A DNA stretch of 64,000 bases from Zychaea mexicana (lineage: Eukaryota; Mucoromycota; Mucoromycetes; Mucorales; Lichtheimiaceae): positions 62,001 to 126,000 of the forward strand of contig NW_026516701.1 of assembly GCF_025766255.1 (NCBI RefSeq). Reading direction: 5' to 3'. How positions within the stretch are numbered: the stretch's first letter is position 1; each line of letters begins with the position of its first letter. The translations under genes were made by a program, and so were the position numbers. Shown here one piece after another: positions 35,859 through 46,986 of the stretch. Below the pieces are notes generated by a model that saw only the letters and a list, made by a program, of their open reading frames with translations, was not told the origin of the DNA and searched no databases.

Positions 35859-38800
35859 TTATTGTGTAAGAACATGGACTGCAAGTAGCTCCCTAAACTT
35901 CAACCGATCAAACTGTATCCCATTTCTTCCTAGTACTTCGTTAAAGAACTGGTCTTCATCACCCCCAGTTATATGACCGCTGACTGCCAGTGCCGCCTTG
36001 ACTTCCTCTCCACGCTCTTCGCCAATAAAGCCCCTGTTAAGTATTCTGGCCGTTTCACCAAAATTGCCGCCCCATAAGAGAGGTTCTAGATACTTGAGCA
36101 CTGCTAATCCGGTCTTAAACAAGATGATGTCGCCTTCAAGTAAGAAGATGTCCCATAGCCACGATGAAAGTTCGAGCGGAATAATGGATGAAAATATGGT
36201 CATGAACCAGTCAGGTAGGTAGTGGTCAGGCGTCAGCGACAAGTTCTTGAAATGCAGGTACAGCTTGGGCAGGTTTTCGGCAAATCCAATGTTAAAAATT
36301 TTAAAATAACCACGCACGCGTTGCTCGTCAGCGTCGTAAAGTGCAGAAAGTACACCCGACTTGCGAATTAAATTGGGTAAGGTAACTAGCGCTTCATCTG
36401 TGCTCATGTTTAATAAGAGCATTCCCGCCAAAAATGACGTTCCTCGAGACTAATAGAACAATTAACGCTATCTATTAGACATCCTGTTGTTTCACCTTGC
36501 TGTACCGGGATATTAGTCGCCTTTTTTAATAGCTTACATATCCATCATCTCCTCGGAGATGAGCATAACCTTGAAGTACTTTTTTCAATGATGTAAATAA
36601 GGGTCCATCGGGCTAAATCGATATGGTAACAAGTCATTATTAAATATATTTTCCTTATGTACGAGATCGAACCGTAAGAACAAAGTAAAAAAGAATCGTT
36701 ACCTGAAATACACAAAGACTTGGTAGCGTCCTCAATATATCTTCTTCAATAGTCTTTTTCAAATAAGGCGAATCGGAATCATCTATGGGTATCTTATCGA
36801 GGTCGCTGCCGCTTCCTTCATCCTCATCACCAGAGCCAATATCGTCACCAAAGCGAATATTATCATCATCGTCGTCGTCTTCAACTCCGCTGCCAATCTG
36901 CTCTCCTTCTGATGACTGCTGCTCCTGCTTTTGGTTTGCATACATTTCTTGTAGGTCCATTCCCTTTCTACTCCGAAGACCGTTTGATGATACTTCTTCC
37001 AGGTCATCATCGTCATAGTCGTTAACGTGCTCGATTTCTTCGAACTCGCCTTCTTCCCGTACAATAGGCGGTTGTTGTTGCTGCCGCAATTCTTCGATGC
37101 TTTCGTTATAATGTGTTCGTTCGGATGGGTCTTCTTGGAGTACATTAAGACTACTCGTTCGGCGCACGCGTCGAAGATTGTATAATTCATCATTTTCTTC
37201 AATACTCTGTCGTATCCATTCTGGCTCGTGCAGTCGCTTGTCTCGATGCTGCTGCTGTTGTTGTTGTTCATCCGCAGCTGCTGCTGATACTGATCCCGCA
37301 GAGTTGTTAATATTGCCGTTTGCATGATTTTGTGCACCGTTTTTGAAAGATTCTGTATTTTCGCCACCCACATCCCCCATATTGCATTAGCTTCTTGTTG
37401 TTCGTAAAATTACTGTCGGTATTCTTACAAGTACAAAGAAAGAAAACCTTGTAGTTTACCTTTGCTAAGTTTCATGTCATTTCCAATAGCAAGCATCCAA
37501 ACCCGTTTTCGGCACCTTGGCGGAACCCCTTGCAGCCACAATTCATGTGTCCTTCTATCTTTAACCCTATTTTTTGCCTTTCCATGCTAAGTAAACGAAA
37601 TTATTTATCCTTTTTGTTTCGCTCACCTTATCTTCCAGTTCGTCAATATCTCATCTTCCCAGATCTGTAATGCTTGTGACATTTTCTTGTCCTTTTCTTC
37701 TCTTCGCTTGTGAGATTCTCGTTCCTTTCTCGCCTCTATTACAGCCATTCCAAGTCAGATAACAGGAAGCGAGCCAAATTAGTCAAAGGTCCTTACCCAA
37801 CTGCCGCGCTTTTTTCATTATTGCTTGATGTTGCTGTAAGTGTTTCTTTTCTTCATGTGGGTCTTTTGGTGGAAGCATTCTGGTATAGCGTATCGTGTGC
37901 GTATTTAGTGTTCGTTCTCATGTAACACAAACGAGTAAAGCTACAACCGATAAACCTACCTTGGTCTTGTCTTGGATATAACTGCATCCAATGGCGAAGG
38001 CTTTTGCGTGTGTTTTCGTGTGAATGGATTGAGGCTAATAAATTCAGTATTTGTCAAGTAGAGACGTCAGTTTAGATATTCGGAGAGGCATCATTTTAGA
38101 TACACACAAAGGCAAAACATTTTCATAACGACGTAAATTTACCTTGACCTCCGTTTGATCGCTTTTAAAGACGATCCACCCGAAGTTGCGACGAACTCCC
38201 CCTCACAAACATTTCGCCGTGCACCTCTTTGAAATGAGGACTGTTGATTCTGTACATGTCCATTACTATCAGGCTCTCTTCCGGAAGCAGCAGCAGCAGC
38301 GGCTGCCGCTGCAGCTGCCGCGGCCGTAGCGGCCGTTGCTGTAGTCGATGGACTATCGTTCAAAACATCAGATATAGAATAGAACGGTCCAGAGACATCC
38401 GCAGTAGTAATTGACATCTGTTGTGGTGGCGATCGCCGAGGCATGAATTTTAATAATTTGGATTGTTGCTGGTCAAACTGTGGCGAAGAATCTCGGGGCA
38501 GATCCAAGGATACTTCTTCAAAGAATTGGTCGTATTGATACGTTTTTCTAGAGTCTGAAGCCCAGTCTTTGCTGCTACTACTGTTTTTATGACCGCTGCT
38601 GCTGCCGTTGGTATTGTTCATAACGATGTTGTTGCTACTGTTATTGTTGGTGTAAGCCGACATCGACGTCTTTGGTGGAGGAGGTGGTGGTGAAGAAGCG
38701 CTTGAAGTATTACTAGAAGTTGATTGTGATCTATTCAGTGGGAATGACGATCCGTTTCTAGAGAGATCATCGAGTAGTTTGTCTGCAGTCGTTGTCGAAT

Positions 38801-39026
38801 TATCGGTTAAAGTGGCGTCAGTGGCGGTGGTGGTTGCAGTTACAGAAGTAGTAGTAGTAATAGTGGCGGCGCGAGGAGATGGCGGTGATGTCGAAGGGTT
38901 GTTGTTGTCTAAATCAATAGAGGTCATCTGCGAATCGCCGGATAATCGCACAGAAGAGAACTCCTTGGACAGTCTGGTATCGTCGCTCATTTCGGTCCAC
39001 CCAGACTGGTCTTGACTTTGCCGCAT
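35859..39026 (-). CDS. TBC1D12/TBC1D14-type Rab GTPase-activating protein
   Basis: Eight exons on the minus strand (39026-38143, 38034-37960, 37879-37797, 37735-37627, 37566-37460, 37352-36703, 36612-36538, 36449-35859) join in frame to 857 residues. TBC proteins speed GTP hydrolysis by Rabs. The first ~300 residues are disordered (S/T/N runs, an Ala run). NPFTRKHTQKPSPLD, then PPKDPHEEKKHLQQH, a charged coiled coil, and WEDEILTNW follow the layout of human TBC1D14. The TBC domain begins at HELWLQGVPPRCRKRVWMLA, is interrupted by a ~190-residue acidic insertion, and resumes at EEDILRTLPSLCVFQ. The Arg finger motif (I-E-E-D-I-L-R) is present. The second motif, normally YxQG, reads GYSRGTSFLAG, so the Gln finger is replaced by Arg. 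It ends with LTPDHYLPDWFMTIFS and LSSWLWDIFLLEG. Confidence 0.88.
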
Positions 39027-40287
39027 GTTTAGAGTGAAAAAGAAAGAAGGAAAGGAAGAAAAAAGAGACAGAGAGCAGAAGGGGGGAGTAGTGCAGTTCC
39101 TTTCCGGGCAGATCGTGCGACTTGCAACGAGTAAAAAAAGTCCGTCCTGCTCGCTCTTTTTATTTTTGTTCATGGAAGGATTGTTTAGTAACTTCTGGTT
39201 ATCAGGGAGATTATTCAGATATGTGATGCTAACGTGCTCTATAAGAAACAACCTTGCTAAGGTATGTACCCGTTTCATGGTTACCATGGCGGAAAGAATT
39301 TGGTGCATTGCCATGGTATCACAGTGTTGTTATGTTACGCATGAACGGAACGTGTACAGCAGTTGCAGACAGCGCAAAGACATCGAATGGGCTGATTCAT
39401 ATAAATAAAACCGTTTGACAGTACCACTAAATAGAATGACTTGTACGTAGGTCAATGTTTGTCTTAGATGATGACCTGTCTTGATATTGCTCCGTGTTTC
39501 AGTAAAACGAAATGGTTTCCTTGTGAAAGTGATTCTTATAATAGGCACAACTTCACAACGTTCCTGGATCGGCGGTGGCAAACATGTGCCAGAAGATCAC
39601 TTACCGGTCGGCTCAAAAAAACCCAAATAATCTTTTTGAGCACTGCACGGCATGTAGGCAGCTTCGTACAATATAATTGTGACTATGGGTATGATCTTTT
39701 GGCTAAAATGGTCGTTGGCTAGTTGATTTATTGGCGAGCATACTACTTTAAGGGAGCTAATGCAGGTATGATTTGAACGAGGGTTGGCTTCGTTTAAAAA
39801 TATGGAATTGTTTCTCTGATACACTACTCTTTGCCTCAGCAACGACAACGACGGCAGGACGCACGGAGGGGTGTCTTTGTAACGGTACATTTTACATAGA
39901 AGGATGGAGTACATAATAAATGAGCTCCTTTTCCAGAATCTGCAAGTGCATTAATTCGCTTTAATACCTATATCGTGATATACTGTGATGGTGGTGATCT
40001 ACCCTTTATGTATATTAACAATATGTATGTAGAATCAAGTATGAAACGCAAGCACCATTCTTCAGTGAAAGAATAAAGCATCTCTAACTGGACAAACAAC
40101 TGATTTGCAAGTTTGGTCATTAAGGGATGAAAGCATTTTTGTTCTCTGCGTTCAAGTCACACAGGGCTTCCAGCTTATTCTTCCACGTACTTTTTTTAAA
40201 CCCCCCCACCACCTCTTTTGTTCTCCACTCTCCCCCACTCAACTCTCTAGATCGCCTTTCTCAAGACCAAGGAAAAGAAAGATATAA
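39027..40287. other. divergent intergenic region, TBC and Barentsz-like promoters
   Basis: The first 60 bases are purine-rich (39033-39085). The frame upstream of the TBC start stays open to 39314 without an obvious start context. A C-run with a pyrimidine stretch (40200-40260) lies just before the Barentsz-like start. Confidence 0.35.
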
Positions 40288-43200
40288 ATGTCACACGTGC
40301 GATCAAGACGACGCGGCCGCGTTCATGACCAAGACGACATTCACAGTGAAGACGGAGAAGGATCCCTTAACCAGTCATCTAATGACCTCAATTCTTCTTC
40401 TTCTTCAGACGACGACTATGACGAGGACGAGGACGACGGCGTTGACACTTCTTCCTCGGACGACAGCAGCAGTGAAGATGACCAAGACACGAGCGACATT
40501 AAAAGTGAAAACACACCTGAAGCTGAGGCTGAGTCCATTCCACATGGGTCTGCTGCACACAAAGAACTAACGAGTAAGTTTGTGTGTAATAAATGTATCG
40601 GAAAGAGGAAGTGCTTTTTTTTGGTCATTTTTGACCCGCATAAATTTCATCAACTTACAGTAGCGATAGCGACTGTCCCAGTGACAGAATACCCAGACGA
40701 ACATGCAGCATCCAACACTACAACCACGACCGCCACGAAAACCACATCAACGCAAAGAGGTTTAATATATTTTGATACAGAAAAAGAAGACGCAGCAGCG
40801 ACGACAACGGAAAGCGCAGCGCAAGCATCATCATCAACGACAGCACCGGTGACAGCACGAACACAAGAACTCACAAATCGTGAAAAACAAATTTTGGAGC
40901 GACGTGAATACCGACGAAAGCTTACTGAAGATCCAAGTTTTGTACCCTACGTCGGCATGTTTTGGAGTCACGATGATCGATACAGACAAGATGCACTGCG
41001 GCCAACCCTTGATAATGCATCGGATACGTCCGATAAGTTCATGCGTTACAGCAATCATCACCACCGTCGGGCTGAAAAAAACGAGCATAGCGACATTAAC
41101 GAAAAAGAAGGAATGTCAGGAGGAGAAGGAGCAGGAGGAGGAGGTGGTGGTAATACACGGCGGCAATACTACAACAATAAGAACTATCGACGAGTACCTG
41201 ACGAGATCATTAATTCAAAATGGACGCATGATGGGTATGAGTTGTTATTACGAATGGAGAAACAAGAAGATCAGCAAAAACGAGAGGGAATACCACTAAA
41301 AAACCAACAACAATATCCTTACCGACGTCGGCCCTCTCATCAGCAAAAAAGAAGAGAACGACGTCCAAGTGTTAGTAATATAGTTAATGGCGCCAACAGT
41401 AACTGGCAATCGTTTGACCCGCAAAATATTGTAACGCACGAAACATGGCCAACGCTCGACTCAACAAAAGAAAAGAATAGCACCGAGATAAACAAAGACG
41501 CCACGAGTGATGATGGTTTGGAAGCGATTGGACGGTCCACGAGTGGTACTAGCAGTAATGATGCATGGAATAATCTAGCCGCGCAAAAAGGTCAGAAAGC
41601 GCAAGAACGGATCGATGGTTTTATTGCAACGACACTCGAGGACGACTGGGCAAAATCACAAACAAATACAGATTGGGAAACCTTATCAACACCGAATCCT
41701 GATGGGTGGGGCGTCTCGGATGATTCTGCATGGAATGCGAAAGACAAAAATGGCAGCGGCAGCAATATGAACGGCAAAGAAAAAACGATCGCTATTCATA
41801 CTACTACCACTACTGTTGATACTACACCTGAAAAGAAGAAGAAGACAGTAGTCAAAGAATCCGATGGTTGGGGTGCCACTGGTGCTACAGTCGGTCAACC
41901 GGAAGCGACGGGCTGGGGATCTGTTGTTGGTGATCAAGTCAAGACTGATGGCTGGCCTACAACAACATCTTCTAAACTGGACGAAACTGGATGGAAAACT
42001 AATACCACTGCTACTGCTGCAAGTGCTGCTGCTAAGACTGCCGGTGAAGATATCAATGGCGCTGTAACTACTACTGCAACTGTTGAAAAGGAACCTGCTA
42101 AGGAAGAGGGTTGGGGCTCTATTGACACCCTTAAGGCAACTGACGAAGCATGGGGAGCTAATGCCATAACGAACGGCGTAGTAAAATCAGCCAACAATAG
42201 CGACGACGATGGGGCCGCCAATGGCAACTGGAAAAAGGCAGCAAGCTGGAACACGACAACAGTAGATGTCACACCAACGAAACAACAGCGTGATGATCCA
42301 AAGAAAAGCGAGCAGGCATCAGCAGCATGGGTCTCGTGGAATAAAAGTAGTAATAGTGTCGATACCTCTCAACAGCAGCAACAAAGACGAGGTCGCGGTT
42401 ATCTTTCACAAAAGAAATCTGTTCCTGTTCCTTCTGAGCAACAAAAGACAACAACAACGAACATTGAGCCTGTCAAGCGAGATATGACGAAAGAACCAGA
42501 ACCTGCAGCACTGGCAGTAGCGGCGCCAGCCCCAGCACCTCATGCAGTATCAGTCACTTCAGCAGCGATGCCAAGTGAAAAAACGCCAGCTTACGATTTC
42601 AATACGTTTCAACAGAATGTCCCTTGGAGTACTGCCACTTCTACACGTGACGACGCGTGGGGTCACGGCAAATTCATCGAGGACGACGCTAAGGAAGACC
42701 AAGAATCAGACGTCGAAATTATATTGGAAGAAGAGCCCGAGAATACTACTACTACTACTACTACTACTCAAGCTTTGAACTGGGGTAATGATAGTAGTAT
42801 CTCTTATTCCAGAAAAGCAGACTTGCCGCGGCAACAACAACAACGGCGACGAATGGATGACGATTGGCGAAGGCGGGATGAAGAACAGTTAGAAGTTGTC
42901 GTTGGAGATCCAAACAGTCCCTACATCCACGAAATGCAACCAAATCCATACTTTTATCAGCAACCAATGGGCGGATACATGCCAATTTCGTCTGCGTTGC
43001 CGCAAGCATATGGAGTGCCGCTACAGCCTATTCCTATGTCAGCATCATCAGCCGAAGGAGGCAGCGTTTACAACGGTGATGCGAGTGACTCTTCACAACA
43101 GCAGCAGCCATATGGGCCTCCAGCATATGAAGCAAATGGTATGGTTTACTACGGCACGGATCCCTCTGCTGCTATGTATCCTTATTGTTACTATCCACCA

Positions 43201-43512
43201 CAAGCTACGATGCCAGTACCGCCGATGATGACTCAGCAACACCAGCAGCAGCTACAACATTTACAGCACGGTGGCATGGTGGTAGTAGATGACGCTGATG
43301 ATGATGAAGAAGAAGCTGAAAAAGGCTGGGGTGCCACACCAGAATATATTTATGAAGAATGGCATCCTGCTAACCAAACCACCTCTAATGCACAACAATC
43401 TCACCAGCATTATCACCACAACAATCAACATTCTCTCTCACATCAACAGCAACAACCCGTCAATGCATTTTACTATTACCCTAGCTCATCCACAACATAT
43501 TATGCTTCTTAA
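40288..43512 (+). CDS. Barentsz/CASC3-like exon-junction protein with GW-rich tail
   Basis: A 3225-bp frame; removing the consensus intron 40574-40660 (87 nt, in phase) gives 1045 residues. Barentsz/CASC3 binds eIF4A3 in the exon-junction complex and affects mRNA decay and localisation. The SELOR/Btz signature is at residues ~184-205 (DPSFVPYVGMFWSHDDR; human NPAYIPRKGLFFEHDLR) with the second part, KWTHDGYELLLRME, at ~281-294 after a Gly/Asn-rich linker. The N-terminus is acidic (Ser/Asp runs), as in CASC3. Residues ~380-620 hold repeated W-G or G-W pairs (DGWGVSDD, DGWGATG, TGWGSVV, EGWGSID), with more near ~790 and at ~980 (KGWGATPEY). The C-terminus is rich in Gln, Pro, Tyr and His. Identification rests on the Btz motif pair; the extended GW region is unusual for CASC3. 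Confidence 0.75.
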   Translation: MSHVRSRRRGRVHDQDDIHSEDGEGSLNQSSNDLNSSSSSDDDYDEDEDDGVDTSSSDDSSSEDDQDTSDIKSENTPEAEAESIPHGSAAHKELTSKFVCNKCIGKRKCFFLVIFDPHKFHQLTVAIATVPVTEYPDEHAASNTTTTTATKTTSTQRGLIYFDTEKEDAAATTTESAAQASSSTTAPVTARTQELTNREKQILERREYRRKLTEDPSFVPYVGMFWSHDDRYRQDALRPTLDNASDTSDKFMRYSNHHHRRAEKNEHSDINEKEGMSGGEGAGGGGGGNTRRQYYNNKNYRRVPDEIINSKWTHDGYELLLRMEKQEDQQKREGIPLKNQQQYPYRRRPSHQQKRRERRPSVSNIVNGANSNWQSFDPQNIVTHETWPTLDSTKEKNSTEINKDATSDDGLEAIGRSTSGTSSNDAWNNLAAQKGQKAQERIDGFIATTLEDDWAKSQTNTDWETLSTPNPDGWGVSDDSAWNAKDKNGSGSNMNGKEKTIAIHTTTTTVDTTPEKKKKTVVKESDGWGATGATVGQPEATGWGSVVGDQVKTDGWPTTTSSKLDETGWKTNTTATAASAAAKTAGEDINGAVTTTATVEKEPAKEEGWGSIDTLKATDEAWGANAITNGVVKSANNSDDDGAANGNWKKAASWNTTTVDVTPTKQQRDDPKKSEQASAAWVSWNKSSNSVDTSQQQQQRRGRGYLSQKKSVPVPSEQQKTTTTNIEPVKRDMTKEPEPAALAVAAPAPAPHAVSVTSAAMPSEKTPAYDFNTFQQNVPWSTATSTRDDAWGHGKFIEDDAKEDQESDVEIILEEEPENTTTTTTTTQALNWGNDSSISYSRKADLPRQQQQRRRMDDDWRRRDEEQLEVVVGDPNSPYIHEMQPNPYFYQQPMGGYMPISSALPQAYGVPLQPIPMSASSAEGGSVYNGDASDSSQQQQPYGPPAYEANGMVYYGTDPSAAMYPYCYYPPQATMPVPPMMTQQHQQQLQHLQHGGMVVVDDADDDEEEAEKGWGATPEYIYEEWHPANQTTSNAQQSHQHYHHNNQHSLSHQQQQPVNAFYYYPSSSTTYYAS

Positions 43513-43896
43513 CCTCCTCGTCCTTCCTCTTTCCTTCTTTTCGGTTCCTTGCTCCGTTATATTCCCTACTGCTGTTACTACTACCACCACCACCACCACC
43601 ACTACAACCCCTTCCGAATTTTTACCTTTTTTTTTCTCCTGTAAATTTTAAAAAGACTCAAATGACGCATACCATATCTTTTCACTTCCAACTAAGTTTT
43701 GATGGAAAAGCTCTTCTTAGGTAGAATAGGCTTTTTATCTTTTTTGAGTAAGCTTGGTGGCATGATGGCACATCTCTATTCCATAACCGGTACTTGAAAA
43801 GCCCTCTACTTTATTTCCATTTTGGGCTATTTGCATGATATACTTAATACACCACTCTCTTGGCTCACTCTCTTTCTCTCAATTAATGTCCCCACC
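43513..43896. other. intergenic between the Barentsz-like and Dsc3 genes
   Basis: Short tandem spacer with an (ACC)n-like stretch at 43580-43605 followed by a T-run, probably within the upstream gene's 3' untranslated region. The Dsc3 promoter must lie in the last 200 bases. Confidence 0.35.
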
Positions 43897-45035
43897 ATGA
43901 CTGAAATACGAGATTATTATGAATCCATTGACGTACACATTCGCTGGGCCGATGGATCCGATCTTATTGTGACAATATCCCCTCAACATGATACAACAGA
44001 AACTTTGAAACAAAAAGTAAGGGGCAGCAGTGGCGGGCGGCGAGTAGTAGTTTTGGAAGAAGACGTTGCTCCAGTCCAGTGTGAGGGGTGGTGGGGTAAT
44101 ACATACGCAGGAGACAGAGAGCGATTTTGTTGAAACAAAGGCTAACGGTAAATAACGTTTTAGATTCGACATTCGGCACCAACAAAGACACAAAACATGA
44201 ACATTCGACTGATTCACCAGGGTCGGATTCTGAAGGGTGATTATCCCTTGAGTTATTATAATACTATTGGCAAACGTGTTGGCAAGGAACCACCACCTGT
44301 ATATATCCATTGCTCCATATCCGACTATGTTTCTCGACCAGCACAAGACCGTAATACTACGACGACGGGCAGCAGGCGGGTAAATGATCCATCACGTTTG
44401 TACTAATAATAAAATATGAGGCTCTGGTTTGCTAATACATATTTACTAGCGAGGGCAAGGACAAGAGGGAGATGATGATGATAGTGACGATGGCAATGGC
44501 AATAACAACAACAATCAAGCGACAGCGCTTATGGGATTTGATCGGCTGCAGGAATCAGGCTTTAACGAAGAGGAAATCAGAGACATCCGTACCCAGTTCC
44601 ACCGGCTTCATGGTTCACCCGGATTCGATGGAGGTAAATAATTCTTTACTACGGCAAACATGTCGTCAAAGAAAAAACTCAATGGGGTCGCGGAAAAAAT
44701 AATTAGAAGCGACGGAACAAACGATGGCTATGGAAGAACAATGGATGGAAAGCACAGGCGAAATATTACCAGATGGATGTAAGCAGTCTTCTAACCATTG
44801 AAGTTGGCCTCTATTGTTTTCTGTGAAACTAACCGCCACTTTTGGTGAATGGGCAATTTTAGTGGTACAGGGAACCTACAAGGAAATGATGTGGGGCCTT
44901 TTACTTGGCTTCTTTCTCGGGATACTCTGCGTCTTCTGGTTCCGGGAGTCTGTCTTTACCCGAAGGCATCAGATGGGCATCGTGGCAGGGATGCTCATCA
45001 ACATCTCTTTTGGTGTTCTTCACGTTTATCATTGA
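43897..45035 (+). CDS. DSC3: Dsc E3 ligase complex subunit 3 (DUF2407 ubiquitin-like)
   Basis: Five exons (43897-44016, 44164-44379, 44450-44633, 44707-44778, 44863-45035) give 254 residues. Dsc3 belongs to the Golgi/endosomal Dsc ubiquitin ligase, which in fission yeast activates SREBP and in budding yeast (Tul1 complex) degrades stray membrane proteins. The N-terminus is a ubiquitin-like fold: VHIRWADGSDLIVTISP, then TLKQKIRHSAP and IRLIHQGRILKGDYPL, with a Cys-containing VYIHCSISD strand. An acidic Asn/Asp linker leads to the DUF2407 C-terminal block, GFDRLQESGFNEEEIRDIR. The end carries two membrane segments (MMWGLLLGFFLGILCVFW; GIVAGMLINISFGVLHVY). The start is the ATG next to the ubiquitin-like domain, not the upstream in-frame one at about 43822. 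Confidence 0.85.
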
Positions 45036-45440
45036 TAATCACACGTAAACAAAACAATTCAGTGTGTGGCCACGTACAAAAGTAAAACCGGGTGTGAGCT
45101 TGCGTCTTTGTCGAACCTGTATACCATTTCTTTCTTTGCTTCCCCTTCCCAACACCTATCATTCCCTCTCTCTCTCTCTCTATATATATATAAATATATA
45201 TGCTATCTCTTGTGTGTACATACAGTAATATTGCACTTAATGGATGTCTAATTCACTACCATTTATTCTTGCGCCACCCTGTTGTTTGCTTGTGTTTATT
45301 AGGACATGTGGTTTTACAATCGTCATTTTCATGCAGTCGGTGTTAAAAGCCAACAGCGTTAAATCCAACAAAATAAAGTCTCCTTATTTTTTTTTTTGCT
45401 TCCTATTCCTGCTCCCCATCTCCAACTTACATTGTCAACC
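45036..45440. other. intergenic between Dsc3 and the secreted helical protein gene
   Basis: Contains a TCTCTC/TATATA stretch at 45167-45201 and a T-run at 45386-45399. No gene seen. Confidence 0.35.
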
Positions 45441-46761
45441 ATGAGGCTATTACTACTTGCTATTTTATTTGCCACGTTACTATCTCTTTGCGCGTGTGAT
45501 GCTCAAGTACGTCTCTATCGCTACTTGTTATTGTATATATCTCCACCTAAGGCCAGGGCTAACACCAATTAACCTGTTATAGTTCGACAAAGACACTGTA
45601 GACTCCACCGGCGGTCTACATTTACATTACGCTGCATCGCCCCATTCTGAACAAGAGCAACACGAACAGCATCTCCAACAACAGCTACAGCAACAGCAAA
45701 AACAACATCACTCAACGTCGTCGTCTTCTTTAACACTCACTTTACCTCCTGCAGTACCGCCCACTGTAATCGAACAAGTCATCTCGCAAGTTTTGGAATG
45801 GCACGCCCGATTCGTTCACTATCTTGAACAACGGTTTCCGCGCTACTTTGAGCTACTAGCCCATGTTCACAGAGTAACAGAACAAGCGCGACACGAGAAC
45901 CAAGTGTTTGGACGCCGGTACGTTCTGCTGACGTGGGACGACATTTATTTTGACTTACGGCGTATGGTCTCGTGGTGGCCCCTGTTTGCAGAGGAAGCGT
46001 CGCTGGTGATGACTGATACAGTAACCCGTCGACGGGCCATTGCCGACACCATCAAACACTTGCGGCCACGTTCTTTGCAACAAGGCGCTTTGACGAAACA
46101 GATTCGACTCCTCCATTGGACTACCGACGCCGCTGAGCGATCCACAGCTGCCACACACGAGCTCGCCGATCACTACAGCAAAGTATTGGATCAACTCACG
46201 CAGTTCACAGACAATCTCAAAAACGAAACCATACCATCATCCGATATTTCCGAAATGAACAAACTATTGCTGCAAACGAACACCCAAGGACTAGCGCTGG
46301 TCAAAAATATGCGTAGAACCATCGATGCAGAATTCGCCAAAATTGTGTGGCTGTCTGGCCCTCTCCGTCCATGGCTTGAAGAGTTAAAGGCAGCAGGCTT
46401 GTCGGCCATGGCAGAGGCGCACAAGGATGCCATGTACACGGCCGTATCGAGGATTCGCAAGTTAATTATCAACTCGATTACATTGGGTCCACAAGATCTT
46501 GCTACTGCCGTAGAGGCTGTGGATGAGAGCAAGCCACGGGCGGAACGTGCGTTTAGCCAGGCCGAAAAGCAGTTGCGGGCGATTTGGGAAAATGCGGCAT
46601 CTGAGATCCGAGCGTCGCCATGGACTACGCCCTATTGGGAAGACGCTTTAAAGGATACGGTCATGGCAACGCAGAGTCATGTGCTCAGCTTCAAGTCTAT
46701 GATCCAAAGCGTGTTTGCTCGTTTGGCAGGATGTCATTGTGGGGGCCGACAACAGCAGTAG
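45441..46761 (+). CDS. secreted or luminal helical protein of unknown family
   Basis: Two exons (45441-45506 and 45583-46761) give 414 residues. Exon 1 is exactly a signal peptide: MRLLLLAILFATLLSLCACDAQ, a hydrophobic core ending in small residues. After it comes a Gln/His-rich low-complexity stretch (residues ~40-70), then ~330 residues of mostly alpha-helical sequence with regular heptad-like spacing (WHARFVHYLEQRFPRYFELL; TIDAEFAKIVWLSGPLRPWL). Trp and Arg are frequent, and no catalytic motif is evident. The end is Cys/Gly-rich (AGCHCGG) with a Gln tail. There is no second membrane segment, so it is probably secreted or lodged in the secretory pathway. I do not recognise the family. Function unknown. 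Confidence 0.75.
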
Positions 46762-46986
46762 AATCAAGGGCCTTGTTATCCGTTTCCACAGCTTAAATTG
46801 TTTTATTTTGTATATAAAATATAACCTTAGTTTTCTGTAAATAATATATATGCCGTGGAGCGCGGGCATCACGGGCCTATATTTTCATATAATTCGGAGA
46901 TCAGATTGACTTATGAGCCCCACACAAGATTTGTTGTTTTCTTTTTTCTCTCTTCCTCATATTCATACACAAAAAGCATAGTAGTC

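Noticed and set aside
39027..39314. Upstream extension of the TBC N-terminus to an earlier in-frame ATG
   Set aside because: The added part is translated leader-like sequence with homopolymer purine runs; the ATG at 39026 begins typical disordered N-terminal sequence.
43822..43896. Earlier in-frame start for Dsc3 giving a hydrophobic N-terminus
   Set aside because: The ubiquitin-like domain starts right after the ATG at 43897, and an N-terminal signal would be atypical for the family.
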